Shown in pieces: positions 24,401-37,568 of a DNA stretch of 64,000 nt. The stretch's first letter is position 1. The number at the start of each line of letters is the position of its first letter. The stretch comes from Straminergon stramineum (lineage: Eukaryota > Streptophyta > Bryopsida > Hypnales > Calliergonaceae), in assembly GCA_963920665.1 (NCBI GenBank), contig OY987265.1, positions 37,515,001 through 37,579,000 on the forward strand. The letters run 5' to 3'. The position numbers were made by a program, and so were the translations under genes. The notes under the pieces are model-generated. The model ran no database searches and was not told where the DNA came from. It was given only the letters and a program-made list of their open reading frames with translations.

Positions 24401-26336
24401 GAACAACCACAACAATTTCTACTTAAAATTTCTAAACTCTATCAATTTTTCGAATGTGATACACAACATATCAAATCTAATTACAAAATTGCAAAGAGTG
24501 CTGATGTTTGATTTAATTATATTGTCTAATCACTTAAATCAATGATATCCCAAACCCATTTTTCTATCAAGTAATTCAAAAACATAATAAATATCAAATA
24601 AAAATTCTCCCAAGTCCTATTTAATTGCTACTCACACAAATTCAAAAACATTGTCCTCATCAAACTTTCAAACCCATTTTACCTACATCAGCAAATTAAA
24701 AGCTTCACCAACTCATCAACTTCACCTCTCTATCCCTATCTTTAAGCATTTTCATCCCAAGGCTTCCAACATTTAATTTCATACAATCCTAAATACTTGT
24801 GGCAACATCCAAATTAACCAAACACAATACAAATCAAGAATCCCTAGTTCCATGTCAATTGCTAGGATTATAGACACAAAATAATAAATGGAGGATTGTT
24901 TTTGGTCGGATGACTTTGAAATTCCATTATTTTTATTATAGCTTCACTCTCACATTTTTGTATGTTCTTTATTTCATCATTCCAGTCATGGCTTCAATTT
25001 TAGTTATAGTGCCTTAGAGTCACCCTACGGTCACAAAGTGAACCCTACATATGTCAATCCAGAAATCCCAAGTTTACTTCAAAAAAAGGCTAAACCAATT
25101 CCAACCTAAAGATTGACACTCATTAAAAAAAATCTACAACATTGTATTAAAATGCACCACTTTTTTTCACAAGCTCAATTTGTATAATAAACAATATGAG
25201 ATCTTCAAAATATATTACTTCAAAAATGATTCATTTTTTTGAACTACAAAATTTTTAAAAACCACTTAAACTTATTAAAAATCTCCAAATATATGAACTA
25301 GGTAATGCTCTAGTTTTTAGGGATGTTACTAATACAAACAAGAATTGTTATATAGGAAGAGCAATTACAAGTAGGCTTGAGTAGGGCACAATTCATGAAC
25401 ATTAAAATTTGTCTTGCTTTTTCACCACAATCAACTCATTACTTTAGGTCTTGTTTCATATAGAAGACAATTTTTTTTATACCATAGTTCCACATTCTTT
25501 GGATTTTTAGAAAATTTTGATTTTTTTTCTCCAAAATTTTCAAATTTCTTGTCTCCTAAATATTTTGTCAAGAGAGAAAATTGAAAAGTTAGAGCCTACT
25601 ACTATTGTTTTGGCACCTTCAAGTGAGAAATTCATTTTGTTAGTTTTGATCATAAGGTCCATGGCACTTCATTTTCATGTCCACCAATCCATCCAATAGG
25701 TCAATTTGGTTGGGTTCAACCATGTCCAATGAGGTCAACATCATGCATATTGAGCAATAGAGATAGTAACTCAAACACACAAAAGACCTAACACACAAAC
25801 AATAAAATAACATTCTAGCTATAAAATGGTATGAAAGAATGACAAAGAAGGGCCAATCATCTTGATTAGGATGACTTAGCCACCCTAATTAATTTGGCAA
25901 GACAAACTCAAGAAGTCCTTTGACAATAATATAATAGTGATACTATAATTTTATTCATTTTTAAAACATGTAGGATTCCATATCATTTTTCATATATTTT
26001 AAGCCTTGGTCAATCTCCATTTATGGGACTTAGTGTAAAATAGACTTGCACCCCCTATTCTTCTCTTCTAATTACAATGCACCAATTGTTTTGACCACAA
26101 CCTTTGATTACAACACCGATTTGTTCTGCTAGTGCATGTACACAAATGATTAGAATCACATTATTATAAATGAGTGTAGGTATCAATGTTTGTAGAAATA
26201 TTATATATAAATTTCCATATATTTTTTATTAGTGACACTCATTTCCCTTCATCATTAAATCAATGTAGTACAAAGAACCATAATATTTAAAATTGATCAC
26301 TATGGGGTTTCCAAAACACTCATTAGAAAAAATATG
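21485..26336. other. AT-rich intergenic, no gene seen
   Basis: Nearly 5 kb without supportable coding sequence; scattered short open frames have no conserved motifs. It contains one clear hairpin at 23038-23123, described among the findings. Around 23540-23900 the composition shifts to GGTGG-rich low-complexity sequence. Confidence 0.5.
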
Positions 26337-26823
26337 AACCCTCTAAGGGGTTGTGAGTCCCGGATAGCAAGGGACGGCAAGGAACTCTGGCTGGAAACAA
26401 AAAATTCAAAAAAGAAAAAAATAATATAAAATTTAAAAATTATTTTTTCCCCAGGCCAACAAACTGCAAAGCCTCATTCACGTGGGACAATTCAATTAAA
26501 GAATTAAAAAAGAATTAAAACATGAATTTTAAAATAAATTCAAAATTACAAAATTATGAGGTCTGATGTGGCATTAGTTCAACCACGTCAGATTGCTATT
26601 ATTATTTTAATATTAATATTAATAATATTTTATTATTTCTTATTATTTTAATATTTAAAAAATCTTATTTTAATTTAAAAAGATACATTAATTTTTTTTT
26701 TAAATATTTTTTTATTGTGGCTCTATTCATCATTGATGATGAATAGCGATGACTATTCCTCAAAGGGGTTGTGTGTTCCTTTGAGGGGAACTTCTGGAAG
26801 GGAAGCAGCCCCTTTGAGGGCTG
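26337..26823. mobile_element. Possible inverted-repeat element (~490 bp)
   Basis: The left end AACCCTCTAAGGGGTTG resembles the inverse of the right end CAGCCCCTTTGAGGGCTG. The block CTCAAAGGGGTTGTGTG (about 26759) repeats the end sequence internally, giving several CTCAAAGGGG hairpins near the right end. The interior is A/T-rich and non-coding. Only one copy with both ends is seen, so the assignment is tentative. Confidence 0.4.
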
Positions 26824-26844
26824 AAATTTTTTTTAATGATAGTT

Positions 26845-28480
26845 TCCTAAGAATATAGATTGACAAAAGGAATTAAATCCCTTAGTTTTTAGCTTGAGAA
26901 CTAGAGAACTTTGGCAAAAATTTTGACCACTTTTAGTTGCTTCATCATGTACTTGATTTTTGTGTTATCTTGAAATTGAAAGGGAACCTAGTTGTACACA
27001 TAATGAATACCATATCCCCTTATATGTAAGAGTCTACCTTGTACTTTATCTTTTAGTGAATTTGATGAATTTGAGTTTTGCACTGAATCTAAAACAACTA
27101 GTAGAGAATGTTTTATCCCTTTACATACAAAAGTCTAAAATATGTTTTGTCTTTTAGTGAATTTAATCAAATTTTACCAACATATGGACATATGGCCTTA
27201 TCTATCCAAGAATATAGGTTGACCAAAAGAAAACTAAAAAACTTTCAACCAAAAACTTTGATCGACTCACTTCATTTTGTCCTTGAATCTTGTGTTATCT
27301 TGAAACTAAAAAGAAATTTGGTACTGTTGGTAAAGAATATTATGTCCCCTACTATATAAAGGTTTGAAATACATATATTTTTTCTAGCGAGTTTGATAGA
27401 TTTGAAAAACATATAGATATGTGGCCTTATCATCCCAAGAATACAGAGTGATAGAAAGGAATTGTCCCTTCTTTTGGCCTAAGAACTTTGACCACCTCAC
27501 TTCATTTTGTCCTTGATTATTTTGTTATCTTGAGGTTCACATGGAATGTAATATATATGATAGAAAATGTTATGTTTCTTTATATGCAAAAATTTGACAT
27601 ATATTTTATCTTTTAGTAAGTTTGACTGATTAATTGATAAATAGACATGTAACCTTATCCCCTAAAATATAGATTGACAAAAAAAATTATTCCTTCATTA
27701 AGCTAGAGAACATTGGTCACCTCATTCCATTTTGTCCTTGATTTTACTTTATCTTCTAGTGAATTTGATAGATTTGATTATTGCATATTAATCTAATTTC
27801 CCTAGAATATAGGTTGATAGAAAGGATAGACCTTTTCTTTCAACCAAAGAACATTGGTCACCTTACTTTATTATATCCTCGATTCTTATGTTACCCTAAA
27901 GTTAAGAAGGACCCCTAGTACTATTGGTGAAGAATGTTTTCTTCCTTTGCCAACAATAGTCTGACACTTGCTTGATCTTCTAGTGATTTTGACAGATTTG
28001 ATTGATTTTTATCATCACACATTTAGTCTTATCTTCTTAGAATATAGGTTGATAGAAAAGATGTGTTGTACATATTCCTTTAGCCGGAGAATATTAGTCA
28101 CCTCACTTCATTCCATCCTTGATTCTTGTGTTATCCTAAATTTAAGACGGCCCCTTGATACTATTGGTGAAGAATGTTTTCTCCCTTTATCTACAACTTA
28201 CAGTTCGACAACTACTTGATCTTCTTGTGAATTTGACTAATTTCATTGATTTGATCGATGCCCATTCAGTCTTATCATTCTAGAATACAGATTGATAGAA
28301 ACAAAAACACTAGAGAACATTGGTCACCTCACTTCATTTTGTTTTTATTCTTGTGTTATCTTGAAGTTAAGAAGGCCCCTAGTACTAATAACAAAGAATT
28401 TTTTGTCTCCTTTTATCCTTTTATTGTACATGCTAAAATTTGACATACACTTTATCTTCTAGTGAATTTGACTCATTTGA
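26845..28480 (+). repeat. Diverged tandem array, about seven units of ~230 bp
   Basis: The anchor GAATATAGRTTGAYARAAAGG-like block recurs at about 26851, 27210, 27440, 27665, 27804, 28040 and 28282. Most spacings are 220-240 bp, one is shortened (about 140) and one extended (about 360). Each unit also contains CACCTCACTTCATTTTGTCC, a GTGTTATCTTGAA-like block, and TTTATCTTCTAGTGAATTTG. Short open frames within the units are not conserved between copies, so I treat it as a degraded satellite. Confidence 0.75.
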
Positions 28481-28488
28481 GTCGGGCC

Positions 28489-29421
28489 TTAACCCCTAAA
28501 CACCCAAACTGTGTTTTTTGGCAACATAGTGATTTTGGGCAGCTCACTACGAATGGAGTTTTTCTTATTTTTCTTTGAAATTTTCACACAACATGTGCCT
28601 AAGGAGTATCTTCAAGGCCCGACAATTTTCATAACTTTTGACTTCATGGTTAAAAAGTTATTGCATGATATGTAATTTTCATTGATCTTTGGGCAGCCCT
28701 AAAATTTCTTAAAAAAACACTTTTTTCAAAAATAAAAATTTGAAATTGGTTTTTTAGATTTACATGTACATGGAAAGCTTTGAATCATTCCATTTTGATT
28801 AATGAGATGAAAGTTATGAGGCATTTTAGTTTGTGGGCAGTTTCGGATTCTCTACTCTAAAATAAACTTTGAAGTCCATTATTTCACTCAATTTTCAATA
28901 TTTTTTGAAAAACATAAAATCATAGGGTGTGGATTGTTTATTATAACATTACAACCATTGGGATTGGAATTTTTCAATTCCATAACAAAATTCTTCACAA
29001 TTTAGTATTTTGAATCATTCTCTATTTCTTTGTACTTACTTTCTTTTTCCTATATGTTATACAATTTCAAATGATTTGAATTTTTTCAAGAATGTAGCCA
29101 ACTTGCCTTGAAGAATGAATTCAAAGAGTAACCACCATTTTGGAATTTTTTTCATACAAATGTGGCCTTGTGAAGTGCAGCTGCCCGTTTTTTCACAGGG
29201 CCAAAAAAAGGATTTTTGCTAATTCAAACGCTAATATCTTACAATCTACACGGTGGAAAATTCTGAAATTTTTTTCACGTCTTCTCAAATAAGTTTAGTA
29301 CAAGATCTTACGGTTTCATGTGTCCAAAAATGTTTTTTTCCTGAAATTTGGTACTTGTTCTAGAAATGACAGTTTTGGAGCATTTTTGGTGAAAACATAG
29401 TTGAAAACATTTAGGGGTTAA
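28489..29421 (+). mobile_element. TTAA-bounded element, family 2, complete reference copy
   Basis: 933 bp with left end TTAACCCCTAAACACCCAAA and right end ATTTAGGGGTTAA; TTAA is outermost on both sides. It inserts directly after the tandem array. The interior shares TTTTTTGGCAACATAGTGAT, GGAAAGCTTTGAATCATTCC, GTGAAGTGCAGCTGCCCGTT and GTGTCCAAAAATGTTTTTTT with the other family 2 copies. No coding frame. Confidence 0.85.
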
Positions 29422-31305
29422 CCCCAAGAGGCAATTCCATGGACCGCCCCACTTTAATTTCCTCCAACCCTCTTCCCCCACCCCTTCCCTCCCCCAAGGA
29501 GCCGCCAGTGCCATCAGTGCAAAGGAAGAAAAATTGGGGGCCCATGAACAAAAGGTCCGCCACATCAGCCTCCCCCTTTACTTCTCCTGCAGCAGCCCAA
29601 TCAACAGCCCTCCCCTATAACCGCACGTTCTCCCAAATAGTGTTACCTCCAATATAGTCTTAGCCAGAAAAAACACCAACCAAAATCAATGAGCTTAAGC
29701 TAAGCTACAGGCCATGGAATTGATCGCAGCCAGAGCCCACAAAGACAAAGAAGCGCGCGGTTCCTCTCTCTAATAAAACTCAACCCACCAACGCAAACAA
29801 TCGGTAATAAGTTAAGGTAGCTATGGCGATGGCGACGATAATCTGACCTAGAAAAACAAAAACCATACGAACAGAACTTCGGGACATACGGGATACAAAG
29901 GCCGGGATACAAAAGGTTTAGGAACAGAGCACAGTTCTTCTCTCGCAATGCCGGAGTCAGTGAACTAGCGAGAAGAAGCTTGCTACTTAAAGGTTTTCTC
30001 GCTGCTGTTGTTTTTCTTGTGGGAGTGTGATTCATTGGTTTCAGAGCTTCCCCCGCAATTTCCTGTTTGCCAGCCTTTGAAATGGTGCCAGTTTCTTCTG
30101 CTTCTTCTTCTTCTTCTTACATGCAGGAGCTTCGTTTCTGAGCACCTCAGTCTGTGTTCAGGTTGGCTGGCATTGGGAAGCTCTCACTACTACTGCTAGT
30201 AGTGTTGCTTGCTTGCTAGCTAGCTGCAGCAGTGGAGTCGTTCATCATCTCGTCTCGGGTTTCTCGCTTTTTTTTTTTTTTTGGTCCTGGTGCAACATAG
30301 CCATTTCGGTTTGTGGTTTTGTTGTTAGCAACACCTGGCACGCGGCGGGGAGACTTTCTTGGCTGTGTAGTGCAATTAGCTTAATACTAGCTAGCACCGT
30401 CGTCTTTGGAGAGAGTAGAAGTTGTAGTAGTGCTACGGTGCTAGCTGCTGGTTTCTTTCCTGTTTTTTTTTGGGTTTTTTTTGTTGGAGAGGTGCGCGGG
30501 GGTAGTTGTGTAATGGTAGGGCGGTCAAGAGCTGCAGGCTTATTGTTCGGAAGGTTTCGATGAGGTTTTCGTGAGGTTTTTTTGGTATTTATTTTTGGTG
30601 GAGCTTTGGAGTTGGTTTTCTTTTGGTGTCTAGCTTTGGACTATGGGATTAAGCTAGAAATTGCGCACTTCAGAGGTTGAGAGTTTTCTTGTTGTGCGAG
30701 TTTGGCATTGTGTGCTTGCAAACGTGTTTTGTAGCGGCCGAGTAATTTTCACTTGTTATGCTCCGTTGGTGTTTTGTGCAAGCGTGTACACATGTACTTG
30801 TTTCTGTGAAAATGTGAGGGATGTTGGAGTATCGTAATTCCTGCCAACTTGGCTCTTCTTTTTTGTTTTTCCAATTTCAAATGGGCCAGTGTCCTCTATT
30901 TGTTGTCCCTCGCGTTCACTACGTACTACAGTTTAAAACTAGCTGCCGCGTTTTAAACGCTTGCCTCACGTCTCCGGTGCGGGTATCGTTTGCTTGCAAC
31001 TGCAAAGATTTGCGAGGTGTCTGTGGAAGCAGCTATTGACCTTGTTCTTTGGCCATCGCGGCGTTCCAAATGCCTAACCCTGGGCAATAATAAGACACTA
31101 GAGCGATCGAATGATTGAGCTCAGTATCTTCTCGTGTAGATGATCAATGCCTCCATCAAGAGCAGAGAATCGAGTGCATGAATAAGAAATTATTCTGTCA
31201 ACCTTGTTTTTGTGCCATATGCATTTATGTGTTTGGAGCTGAAGATCGGAGAGAAGCAGCAAGACTAGGGCAGGCAGGAGCAGAGTCACGGCTTATGCGG
31301 TAACT
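29422..31305 (+). other. ALMT promoter and long 5' leader region
   Basis: Sequence becomes GC-richer from about 29430. It includes a C-rich tract (29450-29500), a CTT microsatellite at about 30100-30118 and long T runs at 30271-30286. Many ATGs and short frames precede the ALMT start at 31306, so if transcription begins near 29.9-30.1 kb the leader is over 1 kb with many upstream frames, or contains an intron. I cannot place the start site. Confidence 0.45.
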
Positions 31306-34300
31306 ATGAATCAGCATGACCTAAGTAGTGAAGGTATAGTTTCACAGGGTGCTCCGGTTGCGCAAGCCCCACCCCAGGATTTAACCTCAGCTGGCACAGA
31401 AACGATTGAAGTGAAGGTGGAGCCGACCTTGACTCGTGTTGACTCCATCGAAGGTGGACCCCGGCGAATTACCCGGAAGGAGAAGCTGAAGCAGAGAATT
31501 CGTCAAGCGGGACAATACTTGAAGGCTCATGATAAGGAGCAATGGTATGGCTTCAAGATTGCAATAACCATGGTGATCGGCTCGGTTCCGGTTCTCGTTG
31601 GTCCCCTTTACGACTACTTCGGAGTGAACAGCTTCTGGCTTATTATAAGTGTAAGTGTGCTTCCTCCTGGCCCGATACTTGTTCGCTATTTCCAATTTAC
31701 TGCAATGTTGAATTCTTTACAACGTTAGTTCGGATTGAATAGCAACCAAAAACAGAATTAGGGTTCTTGGTGCTGTCGTTGGCCATTGACAATTCTTAGT
31801 AAAGGAGTTGTGTTGCGCTGGAGAAGTCGATTTGCCTTTACATCTGCTTTGAAGTTATTAGTTGGCATGTTAAGGGTCTAATCTATGGGTTTAAGAGAGC
31901 CTTGGACCTTGACTTTGGGTGTGCCAATTTTCAGGTTATTATTATTTATGAGCCTACTGTGGGCAGTTTATTGTCCAAGGGGTTACAACGCTTGGGTGGG
32001 ACGGTATTAGCTATTGTACTGTCTCTCATTTGTTCTCAAATTGCGGATAATTCTGGGCGAGGAGAAGTGTATCTGATCCCTGTGCTCTTATATCTGGGAG
32101 CGCATGTGCTTGGTTTTCTTAGACAGGTACTGTGTTCATCAGTGCCCAATCATTTGGATATGTTGAATGTCATAAGACTTCTTGATTCAATTTGGCCAGT
32201 CTTTAAAGGTATGAGCATGGATGGTGTGTCTATCTAGATTGTTCCGACGCGTTGAGAGCATCCAGAGCAGGGGATCTTGGGTCAGAGAGCGTGGAAATGA
32301 ACCACGGCCTTTTTAAAAAAAATTTTACTTGGTGAATATTATGAGAAGTATCGAACGCGAAAGTCATTTTCTGCATATCATCTTAGAACAGGGGTCCGGA
32401 TACTCCTTCACAAAAGTAGGTGTAAATGATTGTTATGTGGTCTCATCCATGATTTACAGTTATTAGCTGGGGGCTCCATACTGGCATATTCTATTTCTAA
32501 TGCAGTTGAAATACACTGATCTAGCGTTATGCACCTTCCAGACAAGGACTTGAATATGTCTCCACATTTGACATGAACATGAGATTGGTTTTCTTGAAAT
32601 GTGAAAACTGTACTGTTAGAATGTGAATTTCCGGACATGGCTATCTTGGTGCTGACCAATTCCTTCGCTCTCTCCAGGTGCCCCCTTTGAAGAAGAACTA
32701 TGATTATGCTGCCCTTATCACGCTTATTACTTTTGGATTGCTCACATTGAGTGAGTGAGTACATTTTCAACGCTACCAACTCCGATGCATTCCCTTGATA
32801 CTCTCTAGATGCTTCCATCTCTACCACTACATTTGTATTCCTTGAGATGATTTCAGTAATGTAGCGGTAACCTGTATGAATGTTTGCAAAACACCTGCTC
32901 ATTTCTCAGATTGTGGAGTGATAATGTCTTCAGATGGAACCACTTGTTTCGATCGGTCGCTAAGAACTGTGCAACAGATACTTAACTTTATGTGGATTTC
33001 CTGTCTGCTTCTTCCTACTTTTGAATTCAGGTATCGCACACACGCGGGGCCAAGGCTCGCGGGCTTGCGGATGTTGCTTGTTCTTGTGGCCTTCTTTATT
33101 TCATGTGGGACCAACATATGTATCAAGCCGAGTTTTGCAGGCAAGGATCTGCATCAGATGGTTTCATCACATTTTTCTACAGTAAGTATTAAGGAGTGCA
33201 TATGTTTCGCTAGTTATTTCCTAAAGGAGTTTTCATGCAAAATGGCATCCGCTTCTGTCCTTGTTTGAAACTGCGCTGTCCAGTTTCTGTAGTACTGTAT
33301 ACTGCCCGAAACGGACAGAGCTGGTTGGAATAGTGTCAACCTGATCCCAGGGTTTGATGCTGGTGGACTTTGGCTGTATTTGCAGGTCGCGAATGCATTG
33401 GATGCTTGTGTTCAAGCATACTTAGCAGGATCTCGGTCTGCGGAGCTTCAGAAATTGATAGATGGGTCTGAGCCTGAAGATGAAGTGCATGAAGGCTACA
33501 GAACTGTAATCCTTGCAAAAGCAGATGAAGATGCACTGGTTAGTTTCATTCTGCTGTGCCACTGCAAAGCCTTTCCTCCTAGATAAAATATTAGAATGCT
33601 TTTTATTGCGTTCATCAAACACACATGCCCTCTCATTTGTATCCTTTTTGAATTGTTGTTTATCATCATGTTTTCATGCTTGTGCGTGACACCGGATTTT
33701 CTTGCTCCATTTCCATCAGATTCTAGTGAATATATAACTGGTTTTGCTTATAATAGGTTTCATGATGTTAAAGGGTGTCAACAAGTCAGTGCCTACTATA
33801 ACTCATAATCCGTCTTGTTATTGTGCAGCATGACATGGTGATTTACGAACCACCTCACGGGCGTTTCCATTTCAAGTATCCATGGGAGCTGTATAGAGAT
33901 GTCTCGCGAATTTGCCGGCATTGCATGTATACAGTGGTAGCCATGGACGGCTGCCTCCGCTCCGAGATTCAATGCCCTGTTCATCTTCGCCAACTGCTGG
34001 CTCTCCCCATGACCCGCCTAGCTGGAGAGGCGATGAAGGTGCGTCCTACATTCCCTGTTCTGAAACTGCGGTTTATTTTTTGTGCAGCCGCCATGACGGT
34101 TTTAAAAGTTTGCCACCAAGTCTAGCGTACTGTAACTCAGCTAAAGGAAATTTACCTGAAAATGGTTAGAAGAGCCCCACGGATTTGTTTAGAATGGGTC
34201 TCATTTACTTCATGCGAAAGAAATGAGATGGCAAGTGCGGATGTTAGTTATATGGGTTATCAATGTCCGTTATTGACGAAAGCTGCCCGAACCATGAATT

Positions 34301-35648
34301 GATCAGGTATTAGAAGTTATGGGAGAGAGTGTATCAGAGATGAAAGTGGTGAATCTTCGGCCATACATCAGTGCTGTGGAAGCCGCAGCCTTGGATCTGC
34401 AGAAAGAGCTGCAGGAGAAGGCTATGTCGCTGATAACCCCTTCTCCTGAGACAGACAGGTATTCATTATTTGTGAGATGGAACCACCAGTCTCCCCACAT
34501 GCAATTAGATCTCCCGTTTTCATAATCACAAACTGATTTGTACGCCTAGCTTTGTTACGGGATAACTTCAAACCTTGCTCTCTGAACAGGTGGGTGGAGA
34601 CTTTTTTGGATGAAGACGATGAAAGAGCAAGGGCCAGCATGTCAAGCAGCAAAGCGAGGGGTTCTGCAGGTACCTTCCATCAACTCCTTCCCAAATGAAT
34701 GATATGGTTTTATTTGTTTATAGTCCGGTCAAGTAAATGATGTTTGCGTCGTAATTGATTCCAATCTGCGGTTTTTGATTCGTGTAGCTGCCGAATCAGC
34801 AGAAGGAAAGCGAGCTTCAACAGAGGACGATGAATCCGTGGAGTTCTCTTTTCCAATCATGCATGTGGAGGAGTCATTTGACGACGGTTATCTGCACACG
34901 GACTCATACGGTCATCAAAGCCGTGTGACGCCAGAGCGCAGTAAGTTTCTCAGCTGGCACTTGTACAACTTCGCTTTCTTTGCCTCTTATACGACTCAGG
35001 GATCGATCATGGCTTTATGACTAGAGCTTGCAAATAAACAGTGAAGGCAATCATCAAGTTGACTTGGAAAATGAACATGTTGGTCTCGAGTGACATAAGC
35101 TTTGACTCAAATGGATTCGGAAAAAACGATTGTGTCTGGATGCCAAGTACAGTGATAAAGATTGTTCCCAGGATGGTGTTTCTAGCCATGTTGTTTGGTT
35201 TCACTAATTTTTTTTCTGAAGCAAAAGCGTCTACATTGAGTTATCTTATAAGGTCGAAGCCTTGCGTGTTTTTTCAGGCCTTCTTCAAAGCACACCTTGC
35301 GACATACAAGAGAGGCACCGTTCTTCAGTGGAGCTCGCTTACATGGATCCCATAATACCGCCCCCTTCCCGCCAGGGCTCTCTGACTGATCGGATCAGTC
35401 GAAAACCCAGCAGTCGACAATTACTGGTGCCCGTTCCAGGAGGAATTGCAGTTTTGTCATTAGTTCAGTTTGTATGTACTCTGGTAGAATTTGCGGACAA
35501 GTTGAACTTGTTAGTGAATTGCGTCAACAACTTGAGCGAGAAAGCGGGCTTTACTGGGGATGGCAATCTTCAGTCTAGGAGAGAGTCCAACGCGGAGTCT
35601 AGTAGGCGAACTCCTCAACACTTAGAGAAGGTGACTACCGATTCATGA
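31306..35648 (+). CDS. ALMT-family anion channel (aluminium-activated malate transporter-like)
   Basis: ALMT proteins are plasma-membrane or tonoplast anion (malate) channels. Ten exons join in frame to 627 aa: 31306-31650, 31935-32126, 32678-32754, 33031-33181, 33386-33538, 33829-34038, 34307-34458, 34590-34669, 34788-34940, 35278-35648. The cytosolic N-terminus (1-82) is Pro/Arg-rich. Hydrophobic segments follow at about 83-100, 114-120, 134-151, 158-176, 188-204 and 217-232, with the family landmarks SLLSKGLQRLGGT and FAGKDLHQMV. The long cytosolic C-terminal half has the WEP-type element, here YEPPHG (312-317), and ends with the helix carrying NNLSEKAGF. For exon 3 I chose the donor that restores LSEYR; two overlapping GTGAGT motifs are present. 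Whether it is malate-selective, or Al-activated, cannot be read from sequence. Confidence 0.93.
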
Positions 35649-37074
35649 CGGCGACAATCAACTGCAATTCCCGCTGGCTGGCTGCTTCGGTTCTGGCTCT
35701 GGAGATATACGTGGCGTTGAGTACTCTCATTTAATTTTAGGCTCCAGCACGAAGGTACCTCAAAAGTGGTACATCACATCACAGAACGTTTTGTCGATCT
35801 TTCTCTACGATCCTGCTGATGGTCTGAGCTTAATTTTTTTCCCCTCTCTGGAAGGAAGATCCGATATATCCTCTGAAGTGGTGAGCATCAATAGGCTGCC
35901 TCACTCATTCCCACTGAATTAATGAATGCAGGGTTCACTTCATTTGGGGGCGACTGGACTACTGGAAGAAATTAATTGGTACCCTGCTCCAATTGTTGCT
36001 GTAGCTGTGGTTTAATCCCAATCATGCCGCTGTTTGTCTGTGGATTAAGGTGTACGACTTGAGAAGATACTATTTTTTAAGCATTTTAACCAATTGTAGG
36101 AGACAGTGTGCTTTCATTCAGAGATAACTGTTAATACAGCTTACTGGAGAGATCTCTTTGGTACAACAATTCATGAATCAAGAGCCAAATCTGAACCCTC
36201 ATTTTATTGTTGTTCCTCAATTTTCATTTCCATGTATTATTTCTGTATTTTCGTTTTTCATTTCATTAGTTCTACATCGTTTTCATTTTTCAATGTGTGA
36301 ATTACCCTTATGTGTTTCAGTCTCATATCCTTCCTGTTTGTCAAATTTCATTCTCATTAGTTAATTGTCAATCCTTCCCGAAATTCTTCGTGAAATCTCC
36401 ATTCCTTTGCGTTTGAAAATTTTCATTTCACCTATTTTTGTGCAATTTCATTTCCTCTTCTGCTGTGGAATCTCGATCAACTGACTAGTGAACTTCTATT
36501 TTCGAATTCATTTCTTTACAATCCATCTGCGAATTCCCAGTGGAGTGCTAACTTACTCGATTTTCTTTTCACTATTGAAATTTCATTTCATTTCCAATTC
36601 CAATCTTTCAATCAATTTTATTTCCTACTGCTAGTAACTTTGAAGTGAATTTCATCTGTGAAACTTTCATCAGGTTATCATTTGTTTACTGAGTATCCTT
36701 TTTGTTCTTGAAATTTCTGTCAGTCACACCGACTTCCATTAATGACTTTCAATCTTGTTTCCATTCCTGAAGTTTCGGAGCTCGGAAGCGGGCGGCCAAA
36801 GAAACGTTTCAAGCACGTTGAAAGGAACTTCTGACTATACTTCACTGACTGCTTCCTTATGACACCCTCTATTATGACAAAGATTATGGAACAGAGATAT
36901 CCCCGCTTCTGGCCATCTTTCAGTGTGCAAGGACTTCGAGCACCGCCACTGTTTCGCAAGAAAACTGACTCGGCAGGAGGGCAGGGGGCTCTAATAAGGT
37001 AGAGGCAGCCATTGTCAACCATGCCCAGTAACTTAGGCTGGGGTGAACCGACCCAAGCCAATCCAGAGGTGCAT
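35649..37074. other. ALMT 3' flank and T-rich intergenic
   Basis: No gene is supported. From about 36190 to 36720 the plus strand is dominated by degenerate TTTCATTTC motifs (for example 36220-36320 and 36400-36640), a pyrimidine-rich low-complexity tract. The start of the stretch likely includes the ALMT 3' UTR. Confidence 0.55.
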
Positions 37075-37310
37075 TTAACTCTTGAACGCCGGGCTGGTGA
37101 CCATGGAAATCAGCCATTTTGGAACCGTGTGTGTGATATCATCTACTATATAAAAATCACAAATACTCATTGGGAGTCATACTACTGTAGAAGATCTCCC
37201 CTTTCCACCCCTAATTCCGAGGATGAATAGTTGTAGTTTTGTCCTACAAAAGAAGAATTCCTTGACGTTCATTAGACAAAAAAACATCGGCCTTGTCGTT
37301 TAGGGGTTAA
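37075..37310 (+). mobile_element. TTAA-bounded element, family 3, copy 1
   Basis: About 236 bp, starting TTAACTCTTGAACGCCGGGC and ending GTCGTTTAGGGGTTAA. It shares CTGGTGACCATGGAAATCA, TACTGTAGAAGATCTCC and GAGGATGAATAGTTG with copy 2. The terminal TTAA (37307-37310) is also the first TTAA of copy 2. Confidence 0.8.
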
Positions 37311-37536
37311 CTCTTGAATGCTAGGCTGGTGACCATGGAAATCAACCATTTTGGAACTATGTGACATCATCTACTTTATAAAAATTACAAATACTCATCG
37401 GGAGTCAAACTACTGTAGAAGATCTCCTCTTTCCCCCCCTAATTCTGAGGATGAATAGTTGCAATTCTGTCCTACACAAGAGAATTTTTTGTCCTTCATC
37501 AAACAAAAAATGTCCGATGTGTTGTTTAGGGGTTAA
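37307..37536 (+). mobile_element. TTAA-bounded element, family 3, copy 2
   Basis: 230 bp, direct tandem partner of the preceding element. It starts TTAACTCTTGAATGCTAGGC and ends TTGTTTAGGGGTTAA. Head-to-tail abutment with a shared TTAA is what insertion into the flanking TTAA of a resident copy would leave. Confidence 0.85.
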
Positions 37537-37568
37537 AAAATAAAAATGTTTCCCTATTTTGTGCTTCA

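Noticed and set aside
24195..24545. 116-codon open frame on the plus strand
   Set aside because: AT-rich, no domain or splice context, composition like surrounding non-coding DNA; expected by chance in a long gene-poor stretch.
26960..27359. Overlapping 65- and 83-codon frames
   Set aside because: They fall within the ~230-bp tandem array and are not conserved from unit to unit.
32408..32902. 164-codon open frame on the minus strand
   Set aside because: It lies antisense over an ALMT intron and part of exon 3; no motif, and the plus-strand gene model explains the conserved sequence.
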